A DNA stretch of 33,235 nt from Acidobacteriaceae bacterium (GCA_030042915.1 JASHYS010000406.1:1-33235); one strand, 5' to 3'; positions 26,210 through 33,235 are shown, counted from the first letter of the stretch. The notes: a model not told the origin generated them from the letters alone. Program-made: numbers and translations.

Positions 26210-26761
26210 TTACTTCTTCCGGGCAATCTCGCAAAGCATATCGGAATGAATGTTCAGCCCGATGTTGGTCATGTTATAGAAGTGCTCGCTGGCCACCAGC
26301 CATACGATCTCGCAGATGGAGCGCTCGGAATAGTGCTTGGCCAGGCGCGTGAAAGTGCCAGGGTTCACCTGCTTCTGCCGCGTCAGCTCGGTTACATAGT
26401 CCAGCGCGGCGCGCTCGGCGTCGGAAAAGAGCGGGCTTGTGGCGTAGTCGTCGAGCGCCTCGAACTTGGCCTCGTTCATTCGCGACTTGATGACCAACGA
26501 ACGGCCGATGTCGATGCAGAACTCGCAGACATTGATGCGCGCCACGCGCTCGCGGACCAGCATCTGGGTTTCAGCAGGGAGTTCAAGCTTCTTATCGAGC
26601 TTGCTGATATTGCCGGAAAATCTGCCGAAGGCCAGCGGCATGCGCGCGACAAAGACTTTGAGCGGCGTCATCACTTTCCCGAACTTACGGCGCGACATGG
26701 CGTAAACCAGCTTCATCATAGGGCTGGCGGGATTTTCAATGGGGGCAAGAAACGTGTCCAT
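26210..26761 (-). CDS. AhpD-like / carboxymuconolactone decarboxylase family protein (second copy)
   Basis: A 183-aa CMD-fold protein distinct from the one at 18175. It carries C79-E-F-C82 within RINVCEFCIDIGRS, so the redox cysteine pair is kept, but the histidine four residues after the second cysteine is replaced by Gly/Arg, unlike canonical AhpD. The C-terminal helix (ICEIVWLVASEHFYNMTNIGLNIHSD) is typical for this subgroup. It may be a peroxidase-related protein or an unknown decarboxylase-like enzyme. GGAGG precedes the ATG with normal spacing. It is on the same strand as trpF, 85 bp downstream, so co-transcription is possible but no functional link is evident. Confidence 0.88.
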   Translation of the reverse strand: MDTFLAPIENPASPMMKLVYAMSRRKFGKVMTPLKVFVARMPLAFGRFSGNISKLDKKLELPAETQMLVRERVARINVCEFCIDIGRSLVIKSRMNEAKFEALDDYATSPLFSDAERAALDYVTELTRQKQVNPGTFTRLAKHYSERSICEIVWLVASEHFYNMTNIGLNIHSDMLCEIARKK

Positions 26762-26846
26762 CGGCGAACCTCCGGGGACTCTCTACGGGCTTTTGGATGC
26801 TCGAGTGCGAAAGCGCGGCTCAGGAACATTCCTGACGAATTCACGG

Positions 26847-27524
26847 CTACCTGGAGCGCGAGGTTACATCGTGCGCCGCTCGGGCATTGGCAATGAAAGC
26901 GCGAATCTTGGCAGCGTCCTTGCGGCCCGGAGCAAGCTCAACGCCACTTACGACATCCACGCCCCACGGACGCAAGGCAGCGACGGCCTGGGCGACGTTG
27001 CCGGGTGTCAGTCCGCCGGCCGCAATGACTGGCTGGCGCGCCTTTTGGTTTTGGAAGAGCGTTTTGCCGGCGAGAGCCCAATCGTAGGTCTGGCCGGTGC
27101 CGCCAGCGGCGGTTGCGGAGCAGGAATCGATGAGGATGGCATCGATGTGCGCATCCTGCGCCAACATGCTTGTTTGCTCTACCGAGGCTTCATTAAAGTG
27201 CACGACGCGCACGATGCGCAGCTTCGGCCCGAGTCGCTCGCGCAGTTTGGCCGGCAGGTCTGGCGGCGCGTTCCAATGCAATTGCGCCCCGGTCAACCCC
27301 GCAGTCTGCACCGCTGCCACGATCTCATTGAGCTTGGCGTCGACAAAGACGCCAATCTTTTCGAGTGCCGACGGCAAATGCGGCGCAATTTTCGCCACCT
27401 GCTGGGGACTTACGCGCCGCGGGCTGGGCGCGAAGACAAATCCCACCGCATCAGCGCCGGCATCAGCGGCAAGCTGGGCGTCGGCCAGCGAAGTGTTGCC
27501 GCAGATTTTGATCCAGAGGCTCAT
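26847..27524 (-). CDS. trpF: Phosphoribosylanthranilate isomerase
   Basis: TrpF, 225 aa, converts phosphoribosylanthranilate into the carboxyphenylamino-deoxyribulose phosphate in tryptophan synthesis. The TIM-barrel signature residues are in place: catalytic Cys in WIKICGNTSL (C8), GFVFAPSPRRV, catalytic Asp in AILIDS, and the phosphate-binding GGLTPGNV and DVVSGVELAPGRKD. Its start overlaps the trpC stop by 4 bp (27521-27524). The last 15 residues are a non-conserved basic tail. Other trp genes are not in the window. Confidence 0.96.
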   Translation of the reverse strand: MSLWIKICGNTSLADAQLAADAGADAVGFVFAPSPRRVSPQQVAKIAPHLPSALEKIGVFVDAKLNEIVAAVQTAGLTGAQLHWNAPPDLPAKLRERLGPKLRIVRVVHFNEASVEQTSMLAQDAHIDAILIDSCSATAAGGTGQTYDWALAGKTLFQNQKARQPVIAAGGLTPGNVAQAVAALRPWGVDVVSGVELAPGRKDAAKIRAFIANARAAHDVTSRSR

Positions 27525-28345
27525 GGCGCAGATAGGGCCCCGGAAAGAAGTTCAGCCAGTGCGGCGCCGGGATCGGGTTGGCGCATCAGGCTTTCGCCGA
27601 TGAGAAAGGCGTGGAAGCCGGCTTTGCGCAGGCGCGCAATGTCCTGGCGCGTGGAGATGCCGCTTTCGGTGACGCGCACCACGCCGGCGGGAATACGGCC
27701 GGCGAGGGCAAGCGAGATTTCCGGGCTCACCTCGAACGTTTTCAGGTCGCGGTTGTTTACGCCGATGGCGTCTGCGCCCGATTCGCCGAGAGCATCGAGA
27801 ACCTCATCGAGTTCGCTCGCAGTGTGCACCTCGACCAGAACGTCGAGCGCGAGCGAGCGGGCGTCCTGAGCGAAGCGCTTCAACTCCGCGCCGGAGAGCG
27901 CAGCAGCGATGAGCAGGACGGCGTCGGCGCGGTGCGCGCGCGCTTCGACGATCTGGTACTCGTCGATGATGAAGTCCTTGCGCAGGCAAGGCAGAGGAGC
28001 AGCAGCCGAAGCCATCTCAAGGTTGCGCAGGCTGCCCTGGAAGTACGGCTCATCGGTAAGTACCGAGAGCGCCGCGGCGCCGCCGGCCCGATAGCGGCGA
28101 GCCAGCCAGGCGGGGTCGAAGTCGGCGCGGATCAGGCCTTTCGAGGGCGAGGCCTTCTTGATCTCGGCAATGACCGCAGGGCCGTGAGCGGCCTGGCGGC
28201 GCAGCGCGGCAGCCCACCCCCGCGGACGATGCCCGGCTGCGCGGCGCTCCAGTTCCACCATTGGCACGTCAGCCTTCGCGGCTGCCAGCGAAGCGCGCGT
28301 CGAGGCCAGAATGGTGGATAGAAATGTATCGGTGCGAGTGGTCAT
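27521..28345 (-). CDS. trpC: Indole-3-glycerol phosphate synthase
   Basis: TrpC, 274 aa, makes indole-3-glycerol phosphate from the TrpF product, and the two genes overlap by ATGA as in many genomes. The catalytic and binding motifs are visible: AEIKKASPSKGLI (catalytic Lys and Glu region) near 60-72, LSVLTDEPYFQGS, LPCLRKDFIIDEYQI (second catalytic lysine), LVEVHTASELD, IGVNNRDLKTFEV and TESGISTRQDI. Full length for the family. The gene starts 106 bp downstream of the radical SAM gene on the same strand. Confidence 0.97.
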   Translation of the reverse strand: MTTRTDTFLSTILASTRASLAAAKADVPMVELERRAAGHRPRGWAAALRRQAAHGPAVIAEIKKASPSKGLIRADFDPAWLARRYRAGGAAALSVLTDEPYFQGSLRNLEMASAAAPLPCLRKDFIIDEYQIVEARAHRADAVLLIAAALSGAELKRFAQDARSLALDVLVEVHTASELDEVLDALGESGADAIGVNNRDLKTFEVSPEISLALAGRIPAGVVRVTESGISTRQDIARLRKAGFHAFLIGESLMRQPDPGAALAELLSGALSAP

Positions 28346-28451
28346 GCGCCTGGTTCAAGTATATGAAAGGCGGGGACCAATCCACCCCGCGCGCACACTG
28401 CTCGCCAGAGACCCGACTGGGACAAGGGAGCAGCGCAGCGGAGTGTGGGTT

Positions 28452-29666
28452 CTACAGCGTCACCAGCGGCGCTGTGGGCAAAGGATGCCGGAAGGCTTCG
28501 GCCTTCTGCTCCAGTTCCGGGTCCCAGTTCTTGGGCTGGTAGATGCAGCAGGGTTCCTGCGAAAGCGGATCGCCAGTGAGCGCGTAGGCTCGCGCCCGCG
28601 ACCCGCCGCAGATTTGCTTGTACTCGCATGCCCCGCACTTGCCTTCAAGGCGCGCTGTGTCGCGCAGAGCCTTGAAGATGGGCGCGTTGCGGTAAATCTC
28701 AGCCAGCTGGGTTTCGCGAATGTTGCCGGCGTGAATGGGTAGAAAGCCGCTGGGATACACGTTGCCCACGTGAGAAATGAAGACAAAGCCTTTGCCGTCG
28801 TTGACGCGGCGCGTGGCCCATGCGTGATTGCGGCTTTCGGCATCTGCCTTGGGCGCGCCGGGCTCATAGTGTGCAGCGTGGGTGGCGGGATGGCCGTGCC
28901 CATGTCCCATGCGGCGCTCTTCAAGGTTGTGCTGCAGCAGGTAGCGCCGATAGTGCATGGCCTCAGTGGTCTTGATCTGGAAATTGGCGCGCCGCGAGAG
29001 CTCATAGATCTTGCCGAACACTTTCTCGAATTCGTCTCCGCTCAAAAGGTCATCCAACTGGCCGCGGCCCACGGGGACAAGGAAGAATACGTTCCACATG
29101 ACGATGGCCAGTTTTTCAAACAGATTGCAAAGGTTGTCGAGGTCGTGCACATTGTGGCGGCTGACTGTGGTGTGCACCTGTATGGGAATGCCGGCCTCGT
29201 TGGCCCACTCGATGGCCTGGATGGTGCGCGCCCATGCGCCCGCGAGCCCGCGGAACGCGTCGTGAATTTCGGGGGTGGAACCGTCGAGCGAGATGCCCAA
29301 GCGCACAACGCCCGCCTCTTTCATCTTGAAGATCTGTTCCCGCGTCAAAAGCGGTGTGGCGCTGGGCGTGATGGCTACCTGCACGTTTTTGCCGGCCGCG
29401 TAGCGAACCAATTCGAAAAGGTCCTTGCGCTTGAGCGGGTCGCCACCTGTGAACACGAAGATGGGAATGTGCATGTCGGCGATCTGGTCAATCAGCGCCA
29501 GGCCCTCGGCATGCGTCAGTTCGTCGGGGTGGGGAATAGGCTGCGCGGCTGCGCGGCAGTGCTTGCACGCCAGGTCACAGGACTGTGTGACTTCCCAGAT
29601 GGCAAGGAACGGCGATTCGTCGTAGTCAATCCCGCCACGAGCGGGAATCTGATGCATCGGTTGCAT
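28452..29666 (-). CDS. Radical SAM/SPASM protein (TIGR04053 / AhbD-like)
   Basis: A 404-aa radical SAM enzyme. The SAM cluster motif is C30-D-L-A-C34-K-H-C37, followed by FTGGDPLKR for SAM binding. The SPASM region has C344-G-A-C347, C353-GGSRARAYA and C373/C374, enough for auxiliary iron-sulphur clusters. This layout fits the TIGR04053 group and resembles AhbD/NirJ, which modify haem precursors; the substrate is not settled by the sequence. A His-rich insertion MGHGHGHPATHAAH at about 253-266 is unusual. GGAGG precedes the first ATG by 4 nt and the second (29657) by 13 nt, so either may be used. A palindrome at 29727-29743 lies 60 bp upstream. Confidence 0.88.
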   Translation of the reverse strand: MQPMHQIPARGGIDYDESPFLAIWEVTQSCDLACKHCRAAAQPIPHPDELTHAEGLALIDQIADMHIPIFVFTGGDPLKRKDLFELVRYAAGKNVQVAITPSATPLLTREQIFKMKEAGVVRLGISLDGSTPEIHDAFRGLAGAWARTIQAIEWANEAGIPIQVHTTVSRHNVHDLDNLCNLFEKLAIVMWNVFFLVPVGRGQLDDLLSGDEFEKVFGKIYELSRRANFQIKTTEAMHYRRYLLQHNLEERRMGHGHGHPATHAAHYEPGAPKADAESRNHAWATRRVNDGKGFVFISHVGNVYPSGFLPIHAGNIRETQLAEIYRNAPIFKALRDTARLEGKCGACEYKQICGGSRARAYALTGDPLSQEPCCIYQPKNWDPELEQKAEAFRHPLPTAPLVTL

Positions 29667-29726
29667 ACAACCTCCGGGGACCGCGGCGCCAGGGCGCCGA
29701 ATCCGTCCTGCTGGGGTTCATGTCGT

Positions 29727-29743
29727 GTAATCCATTGGGTTAC
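29727..29743. promoter_or_regulatory. 17-bp near-perfect palindrome before the radical SAM gene
   Basis: GTAATCCATTGGGTTAC reads GTAA-n-CCA-n-TGG-n-TTAC on both strands, so only the central base and one symmetric pair deviate. It is 60 bp upstream of the radical SAM start, a usual operator position. The symmetry suggests a dimeric repressor; the protein is unknown. Confidence 0.45.
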
Positions 29744-29837
29744 TGCGACTTAAACCCTCACTCTGCAAGGCGCCCTCGGATCTCGCTGATGAGGGCCACG
29801 ATTCCCGTACAGAAGAACAGTTTTCGAGAGGGCGGGC

Positions 29838-29853
29838 TGTGATTGGGATCACT
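29838..29853. promoter_or_regulatory. CRP/FNR-type site candidate 1
   Basis: TGTGAT-TGGG-ATCACT matches the CRP consensus TGTGAT-N4-ATCACA at all but the last base, and has the half-site spacing used by CRP and FNR proteins. It lies 172 bp upstream of the radical SAM start and 285 bp upstream of the stress protein start. A CRP/FNR-family regulator is likely; which one is unknown. Confidence 0.5.
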
Positions 29854-30027
29854 TCAGGTGCGACGAAGGAGCGGGGTGATTGTCCTTTAAGGTGCCGCGA
29901 CGGGCGCGAGGGTTTTGCCTAGCTGGACAAATCTGTTAATCCGGAACACAATTTCACCAAACGTAAGTGAGCCGCCGGGCCCGCCAAGACTAAAATGCGG
30001 TTTGAAGCGGGAGCAGTGAAAGAAAGT

Positions 30028-30044
30028 GGGTGATGGGATCGCCC
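30028..30044. promoter_or_regulatory. CRP/FNR-like site candidate 2 (imperfect)
   Basis: GGGTGAT-GGG-ATCGCCC has 7-bp arms with one mismatched pair and a 3-bp spacer. It shares the core TGAT..GGATC with the site at 29838 but its spacer is one base shorter, so it is the weakest of the three. Confidence 0.3.
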
Positions 30045-30046
30045 AG

Positions 30047-30064
30047 AGGTGAGATGGATCACCT
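30047..30064. promoter_or_regulatory. CRP/FNR-like site candidate 3
   Basis: AGGTGA-GATGGA-TCACCT is a perfect palindrome of 6-bp arms with a 6-bp spacer, the same geometry as CRP sites (TGTGA-N6-TCACA). It ends 73 bp before the stress protein start codon, so a regulator bound here would be near the promoter. Confidence 0.5.
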
Positions 30065-30137
30065 GTTGATGTGCGGCTAAACACCGCAGAACCGCAGTCC
30101 GATCTGTAACCATATGGCGCACTTGAAGGAGGTTCCC

Positions 30138-31097
30138 ATGGCATCCGTATTGAAGCCAGGGTGGAGTCGACCCTCTGCCATCCTCTTCGCCTCCGAGATT
30201 CCGGCCGACGAGAAAGCCTTCTCGTTTGCGCTTGCGCAAGCCAGGGAATTTGGGTCCGATCTGATCCTTTTTCATGCTTACGATACGCTCGTCGTGGCTG
30301 CGTCAGAAGCGTCGGGCATTCGTTACTACGATTACGCGGCGGCGGCGCGGAGCGAGAAGCAGCACCTGGAACCGCTGGCGCAGCGCGCACGCGAGGCGGG
30401 CCTGCACTGCGAGGTGGTGGTGCGCCCGGGTCTGCCGGCCGACGAGATTCTGGCCTACACCCACGAGCGAGAGATCGACCGGATCGTGATGGGCACGCAT
30501 TCTCCGGGCCCCATCAGCAAACTGCTGGTCGGATCGGTGGCTGAGGCGGTGTTGCGCATGGCCACATCGCCGGTTTATATCGTCGGCCCCGAGGTAGTAG
30601 ATGGCAACTACCGCAATTTTGCTACTCGCACGATTCTGTGCGCAGCCAGCATGCACGAGGCCACCAACGTGGTGGCTGCATTTGCAGCGGAACTGGCAGT
30701 TCAGCACAAAGCGCGGCTGATTCTGCAGCATGTGATCCGCCCGCAGGATCGCGCTGAGTTTTTGGCCGGCCGGTCGCTCGACGATGTGGAAGCAGAAATG
30801 CTCGCTCTGGTTCCCGTTTCATTGCAGGGGCAGATTGCGATCCAGGCCATCGTGGTGCCCGGCGATCCCACGGAGGAACTGCTTTATCAAAGCCGCGCGC
30901 AACAGGCCGACCTGATTGTCCTGGGTGCGCAAGGCGCCTCGACGTTTGCCGCCATCACGCGCCACGGGGTGGTATACAAAACTCTGGCTCACACGCACTG
31001 CCCGGTCATTACCCTGTCGCCCGTAGTGCTGGAAGAATGTGGTTCGAAGTCAGAGAAGCTACGCCCGGCCGAAGCCTACATGGCCGGCGTCTTTTAG
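30138..31097 (+). CDS. Tandem universal stress protein (two Usp domains)
   Basis: A 319-aa protein of two UspA folds. Domain 1 (about 10-155) ends with the nucleotide-binding pattern VMGTHSPGPISKLLVGSVAEAVL; the second Gly of G2xG9xG(S/T) is Ser, yet the GS close is kept, so ATP binding is plausible. Domain 2 (about 165-305) has LGAQGASTFAAITRHGVVYKTL, where the motif is more degenerate. Such proteins support survival under starvation, oxygen or redox stress. GGAGG at 30128-30132 fixes the start at 30138, against an upstream in-frame ATG at 30114. The CRP/FNR-like sites upstream fit regulation by carbon or oxygen status. Confidence 0.94.
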   Translation: MASVLKPGWSRPSAILFASEIPADEKAFSFALAQAREFGSDLILFHAYDTLVVAASEASGIRYYDYAAAARSEKQHLEPLAQRAREAGLHCEVVVRPGLPADEILAYTHEREIDRIVMGTHSPGPISKLLVGSVAEAVLRMATSPVYIVGPEVVDGNYRNFATRTILCAASMHEATNVVAAFAAELAVQHKARLILQHVIRPQDRAEFLAGRSLDDVEAEMLALVPVSLQGQIAIQAIVVPGDPTEELLYQSRAQQADLIVLGAQGASTFAAITRHGVVYKTLAHTHCPVITLSPVVLEECGSKSEKLRPAEAYMAGVF

Positions 31098-31143
31098 GGA
31101 CGATTCTTCTGCCAGCCGGGTTCTCCTAGCCTGAGGTTTTAAC

Positions 31144-31158
31144 GACCTTACAAAGGTC
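31144..31158. promoter_or_regulatory. 15-bp perfect palindrome upstream of the small membrane protein gene
   Basis: GACCTT-ACA-AAGGTC has perfect 6-bp arms and a 3-bp spacer, 46 bp after the stress protein stop and 159 bp before the 49-aa gene. No T-run follows, so it is more likely a protein site than a terminator. Confidence 0.4.
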
Positions 31159-31317
31159 CGGCCTTTGGTTCGCCAGACTAAAGGCTGATGCGCAGTCGCC
31201 TCGCGTGGGTTGCGTGGGAAGATTCATCTTTGACACGCTCCCCGCAGACAACCTCGTCACCTCCCCTCGACGTCAAAGGGTGTTTGTGGACGCGAAAGCG
31301 TCGTGCGGAGGTGAAGG

Positions 31318-31467
31318 ATGCTTTGGACAATCTTTATCATCCTCCTGGTTTTGTGGTTGCTTGGCGTGGTTTCGTCGTACACGTTGGGAGGATTCATTCA
31401 TATTCTGCTCGTGATCGCGCTGGTGCTTTTGCTCATCCAGCTCATCACGGGACGAAGGGCGGTTTAG
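31318..31467 (+). CDS. lmo0937-family mini membrane protein, 49 aa
   Basis: A very short gene. The product starts MLWTIFIILLVLWLLG, continues with a polar turn containing SSYTLGGF, then a second hydrophobic helix (IHILLVIALVLLLIQL) and a short basic end ITGRRAV. Two transmembrane helices joined by this turn are the hallmark of the lmo0937 family, found widely in stress-related clusters of Acidobacteriota and Proteobacteria; no biochemical function is known. The ribosome site GGAGGTGA at 31307-31314 is close to ideal, with 6 nt from GGAGG to the ATG. A CsbD gene follows 105 bp downstream on the same strand. Confidence 0.88.
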   Translation: MLWTIFIILLVLWLLGVVSSYTLGGFIHILLVIALVLLLIQLITGRRAV

Positions 31468-31572
31468 TCACAATTCCATGCTGTGATTTCAAAGGCACGG
31501 AAAAAAGAACGGGTGACTAGCCGGGCCGGCGGTTTTAAACCCATAGTTAAACGCAACACGAGGTGAAAAATC

Positions 31573-31836
31573 ATGGATAAAGATCGTGTAAAAGGTGCAG
31601 TCAAAGACGCGGCAGGTCGAGTGAAGCGTCAGGTGGGTGGGTGGACGGGCGATACCAACGCCCAAGTGGAAGGAGCAGCTCAACAGGTGAAGGGTAAGGC
31701 CCAGAAGGCCTGGGGCGAAGTAAAGGATGCGGCGCGCGATGCGAAAACCGACGCCGAACGCGAGCGCGAAAAGGAGCGCGAACGTTATGAGGCGGATCGC
31801 GAGCACGAGCACGCGCACCCCAGCCACCGTGAGTAG
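31573..31836 (+). CDS. CsbD-family stress response protein
   Basis: An 87-aa hydrophilic protein. The CsbD domain covers about residues 1-62: KDRVKGAVKDAAGRVKRQVGGWTGD and then AQVEGAAQQVKGKAQKAWGEVKDAARDAK, two copies of the typical helical motif. A charged tail of repeated Glu-Arg and a His-rich end (EHEHAHPSHRE) follow. CsbD is part of the sigma-B general stress regulon in Bacillus; its molecular role is unknown. GAGGTGA precedes the ATG. A stem-forming GCCTTC/GAAGGC pair directly after the stop could help to end the transcript but lacks a T-run. Confidence 0.92.
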   Translation: MDKDRVKGAVKDAAGRVKRQVGGWTGDTNAQVEGAAQQVKGKAQKAWGEVKDAARDAKTDAEREREKERERYEADREHEHAHPSHRE

Positions 31837-32066
31837 GCCTTCGGCTTCATAGGAAGGCTGAAGCCCGAATTGGAACACCTTTTGGTGAACCACGGACCTT
31901 TTGAGCGGGCAGCGACAAACTTGCCCCTGCCCGCGTTGCCTTGGGGGCACATCTCTCAAGCCGAGCCGTAATTCTTCGACTGCGCTATACTGGGCGCATC
32001 GGGCAGCATATCTTTCGCATCGCCCGCGGTGCGAGGTGCGTCTTCTCAACCGGCTCCAGTTTTCGG
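31837..32066. other. Intergenic region before comF
   Basis: 230 bp with no supported gene. Just after csbD, GCCTTC (31837-31842) pairs with GAAGGC (31853-31858), and an overlapping alternative stem, GGCTTC (31843-31848) with GAAGCC (31860-31865), is possible. A TATACT hexamer near 31985 could be a -10 box, but no good -35 is placed before it. Confidence 0.4.
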
Positions 32067-33014
32067 ATGATCGAGGTTCCGCCGTCGCAAACCACGCGGT
32101 GGCGGGCGGTGGTTCGCGTACTCCGAAGTCCAATCGATAGTTTGAGTTGCACCCTTTTACCCGCCCCTTGTGCTCTTTGCGGCTATCCTCTGCCGCGCCT
32201 CTCTATAGTTCCAATTTGCGATGCCTGCTGGACGGAATTTCCGATCCAGACCGCTCCGGCTTGTGCGCGCTGCGGCGATGCGTTGACCGCACCGGCGCCT
32301 TCGACGCTTTGCCGGGCTTGCCGCCTGGCGCCGCCGCCGTTTGTGAAGGCCGTTTCGTATGGCCTCTATCAAGGCTTGATGCGCGATGCCATCCACGCGC
32401 TGAAATACGACCGCCTGCACCCGGCTGTGCAGGGCTTGGGCCGCATGCTGGCTGGGGCGATCGCGCAACTGGCAGACGAGACACCGCCAGAGATGCTCGT
32501 GGTTCCAGTGCCGTTGCACCGGTCGAAGCTGGCGGAGCGCGGGTTCAACCAGTCCCGTTTGCTGGCCAGCGAGGCTCTTCAGTTTCTGCGCAAAAGCCAT
32601 CCGCAATGGCGGCTGACGCTGGCGCCGAGTACGCTGTTGCGTTTGCGCGCCACCGAAACCCAGGCCGGCTTGACGCCGCGCCAGCGCCGCCTCAATGTGC
32701 GCGGTGCATTTTCAGTTGCCGATCCGTCCAAGGTGAAGGCGCAACACATTCTGCTGGTGGATGACATTCTGACCACCGGAGCCACCGTGCGCGCGGCGGC
32801 GCAGGCGATGCTGAGTGCCGGAGCAGCGTCGATTTGGGTGGCCACGCTGTCGCGGGCGCAACGCGCGCAGGGTTTTGGGCCCGGACTTGGTTTAGAGGAC
32901 CGCAGATTTGAGGCGGACGATGTTGACGATCCCGAATCGGTGAGCGGCGCCGTGCCGGACGAGGTTCAGCACGCAGCGGGTTTCTCGTTGCTGCCGGGAC
33001 AGTCGCCTTATTAA
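32067..33014 (+). CDS. ComF-family protein (phosphoribosyltransferase-like)
   Basis: A 315-aa ComF-like protein. The N-terminal double zinc finger is seen as CALCG...ICDAC and CARCG...LCRAC, about residues 35-90. A phosphoribosyltransferase-type domain follows with VVPVPLHRSKLAERGFNQS and the PRPP loop ILLVDDILTTGATV near residue 230. ComF takes part in DNA uptake in naturally competent bacteria, but such genes also occur widely without known competence. The start at 32067 leaves about 30 residues before the finger; the frame stays open to 31941 and the ribosome site is weak, so the start is uncertain. The last 45 residues are non-conserved. An HNH gene starts 12 bp later. Confidence 0.92.
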   Translation: MIEVPPSQTTRWRAVVRVLRSPIDSLSCTLLPAPCALCGYPLPRLSIVPICDACWTEFPIQTAPACARCGDALTAPAPSTLCRACRLAPPPFVKAVSYGLYQGLMRDAIHALKYDRLHPAVQGLGRMLAGAIAQLADETPPEMLVVPVPLHRSKLAERGFNQSRLLASEALQFLRKSHPQWRLTLAPSTLLRLRATETQAGLTPRQRRLNVRGAFSVADPSKVKAQHILLVDDILTTGATVRAAAQAMLSAGAASIWVATLSRAQRAQGFGPGLGLEDRRFEADDVDDPESVSGAVPDEVQHAAGFSLLPGQSPY

Positions 33015-33026
33015 TTGGAGGATGTG

Positions 33027-33235
33027 ATGTCGCTGGGAAAAGCCATGATTCACGCGCGCAAGCAAAAGGCCATTGCCAAGGCCGTGGTGCTGGCCGCCGA
33101 TCACGGCACAGCTCATCATGCTCATGCGCACATTTTGCAAATGCCGGTGCTGGTGCTGAACGCGTCGTATGAGCCCATTAATATTTGCGGCGCGCGCCGC
33201 GCGCTGGTGCTGGTGCTGAAGGGCATTGCGCGCAC
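33027..33235 (+). CDS. HNH endonuclease family protein, N-terminal part
   Basis: 69 residues are visible before the window ends. After a basic, His-containing start the sequence [28 protein letters not shown] matches the N-terminal strand of the widespread HNH endonuclease family found in Acidobacteriota and Cyanobacteria; the HNH motif itself would lie beyond the window. GGAGGA at 33017-33022 supports the ATG at 33027; an ATG at 33022 meets an immediate stop. The gene follows comF by 12 bp and is probably co-transcribed. Confidence 0.85.
   Translation, partial: MSLGKAMIHARKQKAIAKAVVLAADHGTAHHAHAHILQMPVLVLNASYEPINICGARRALVLVLKGIAR

Larger units (their letters stand above)
29667..30137. other. 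Intergenic region rich in palindromes
   Basis: 471 bp between the divergent radical SAM and universal stress protein genes with no supported coding sequence. It contains four palindromic elements: GTAATCCATTGGGTTAC at 29727-29743 and CRP/FNR-shaped sites at 29838-29853, 30028-30044 and 30047-30064. It ends with the strong ribosome site of the stress protein gene. The length and site density suggest a heavily regulated divergent promoter region. Confidence 0.6.

Noticed and set aside
28770..29753. 327-codon open frame on the + strand
   Set aside because: Antisense shadow of the radical SAM gene.
31489..32133. 214-codon frame on the - strand
   Set aside because: Antisense to csbD and the flanking spacers; no ribosome site and no family resemblance.
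1..33235. CRISPR arrays, insertion sequences, prophage genes and toxin-antitoxin pairs
   Set aside because: I looked for regularly spaced repeats, transposase or integrase motifs, and small paired genes and found none.

Overview
The window is GC-rich, almost fully coding, ordinary bacterial chromosome with no phage, IS element or CRISPR array visible. Gene content points to Acidobacteriota, probably Terriglobia: a Tat-exported GHL6/GH42-like hydrolase, an lmo0937-type mini membrane protein next to a CsbD gene, pirin, YceI and AhpD-like genes, and a rimP-nusA-infB operon whose IF2 carries a very long Pro/Ala linker. This placement rests on remembered gene content and was not searched.

Layout, left to right. 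1-812 (-): 5' two-fifths or so of dnaG. 941-1546: secreted protein of unknown function. 1625-5389 (+): tetR, HlyD-type adaptor, ABC ATPase and ABC-2 permease, joined by ATGA overlaps, with a palindrome before tetR; a drug/xenobiotic exporter of the YbhGFSR kind. 5651-6712: a surface-antigen beta-barrel ORF lacking its N-terminal part. 6709-8516: yceI and pirin, each with a copy of the same 18-bp near-palindrome upstream. 8647-8723: tRNA-Val(GAC). 8848-11073: Tat-exported glycoside hydrolase. 11240-12761: rbfA and nrnA. 12943-15911: ArnT-like glycosyltransferase and a GNAT enzyme. 15933-17910 (-): phospholipase D-like protein and an Aur1-like PAP2 membrane protein. 18175-20110 (+): AhpD-like protein and an MFS transporter. 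20146-25703 (-): rimP-nusA-infB, with a leader holding a promoter, a terminator hairpin and a hairpin that covers the ribosome binding site; tRNA-Glu(UUC) lies upstream. 26210-29666 (-): a second AhpD-like protein, trpF, trpC and a radical SAM/SPASM protein. 29667-30137: intergenic region rich in palindromes. 30138-31836 (+): tandem universal stress protein, a 49-aa membrane protein and CsbD. 32067-33235 (+): comF-like gene and the start of an HNH endonuclease gene.

How it fits together: translation and transcription housekeeping (dnaG, rbfA, nrnA, rimP, nusA, infB, two tRNAs, trpCF) is interleaved with stress and envelope genes (exporter, YceI/pirin, AhpD-like proteins, USP, CsbD). No complete, clearly undescribed system was found. 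The most promising signals are regulatory: the paired operator shared by yceI and pirin, the CRP/FNR-shaped palindromes before the stress genes, and the structured leader of rimP-nusA-infB.
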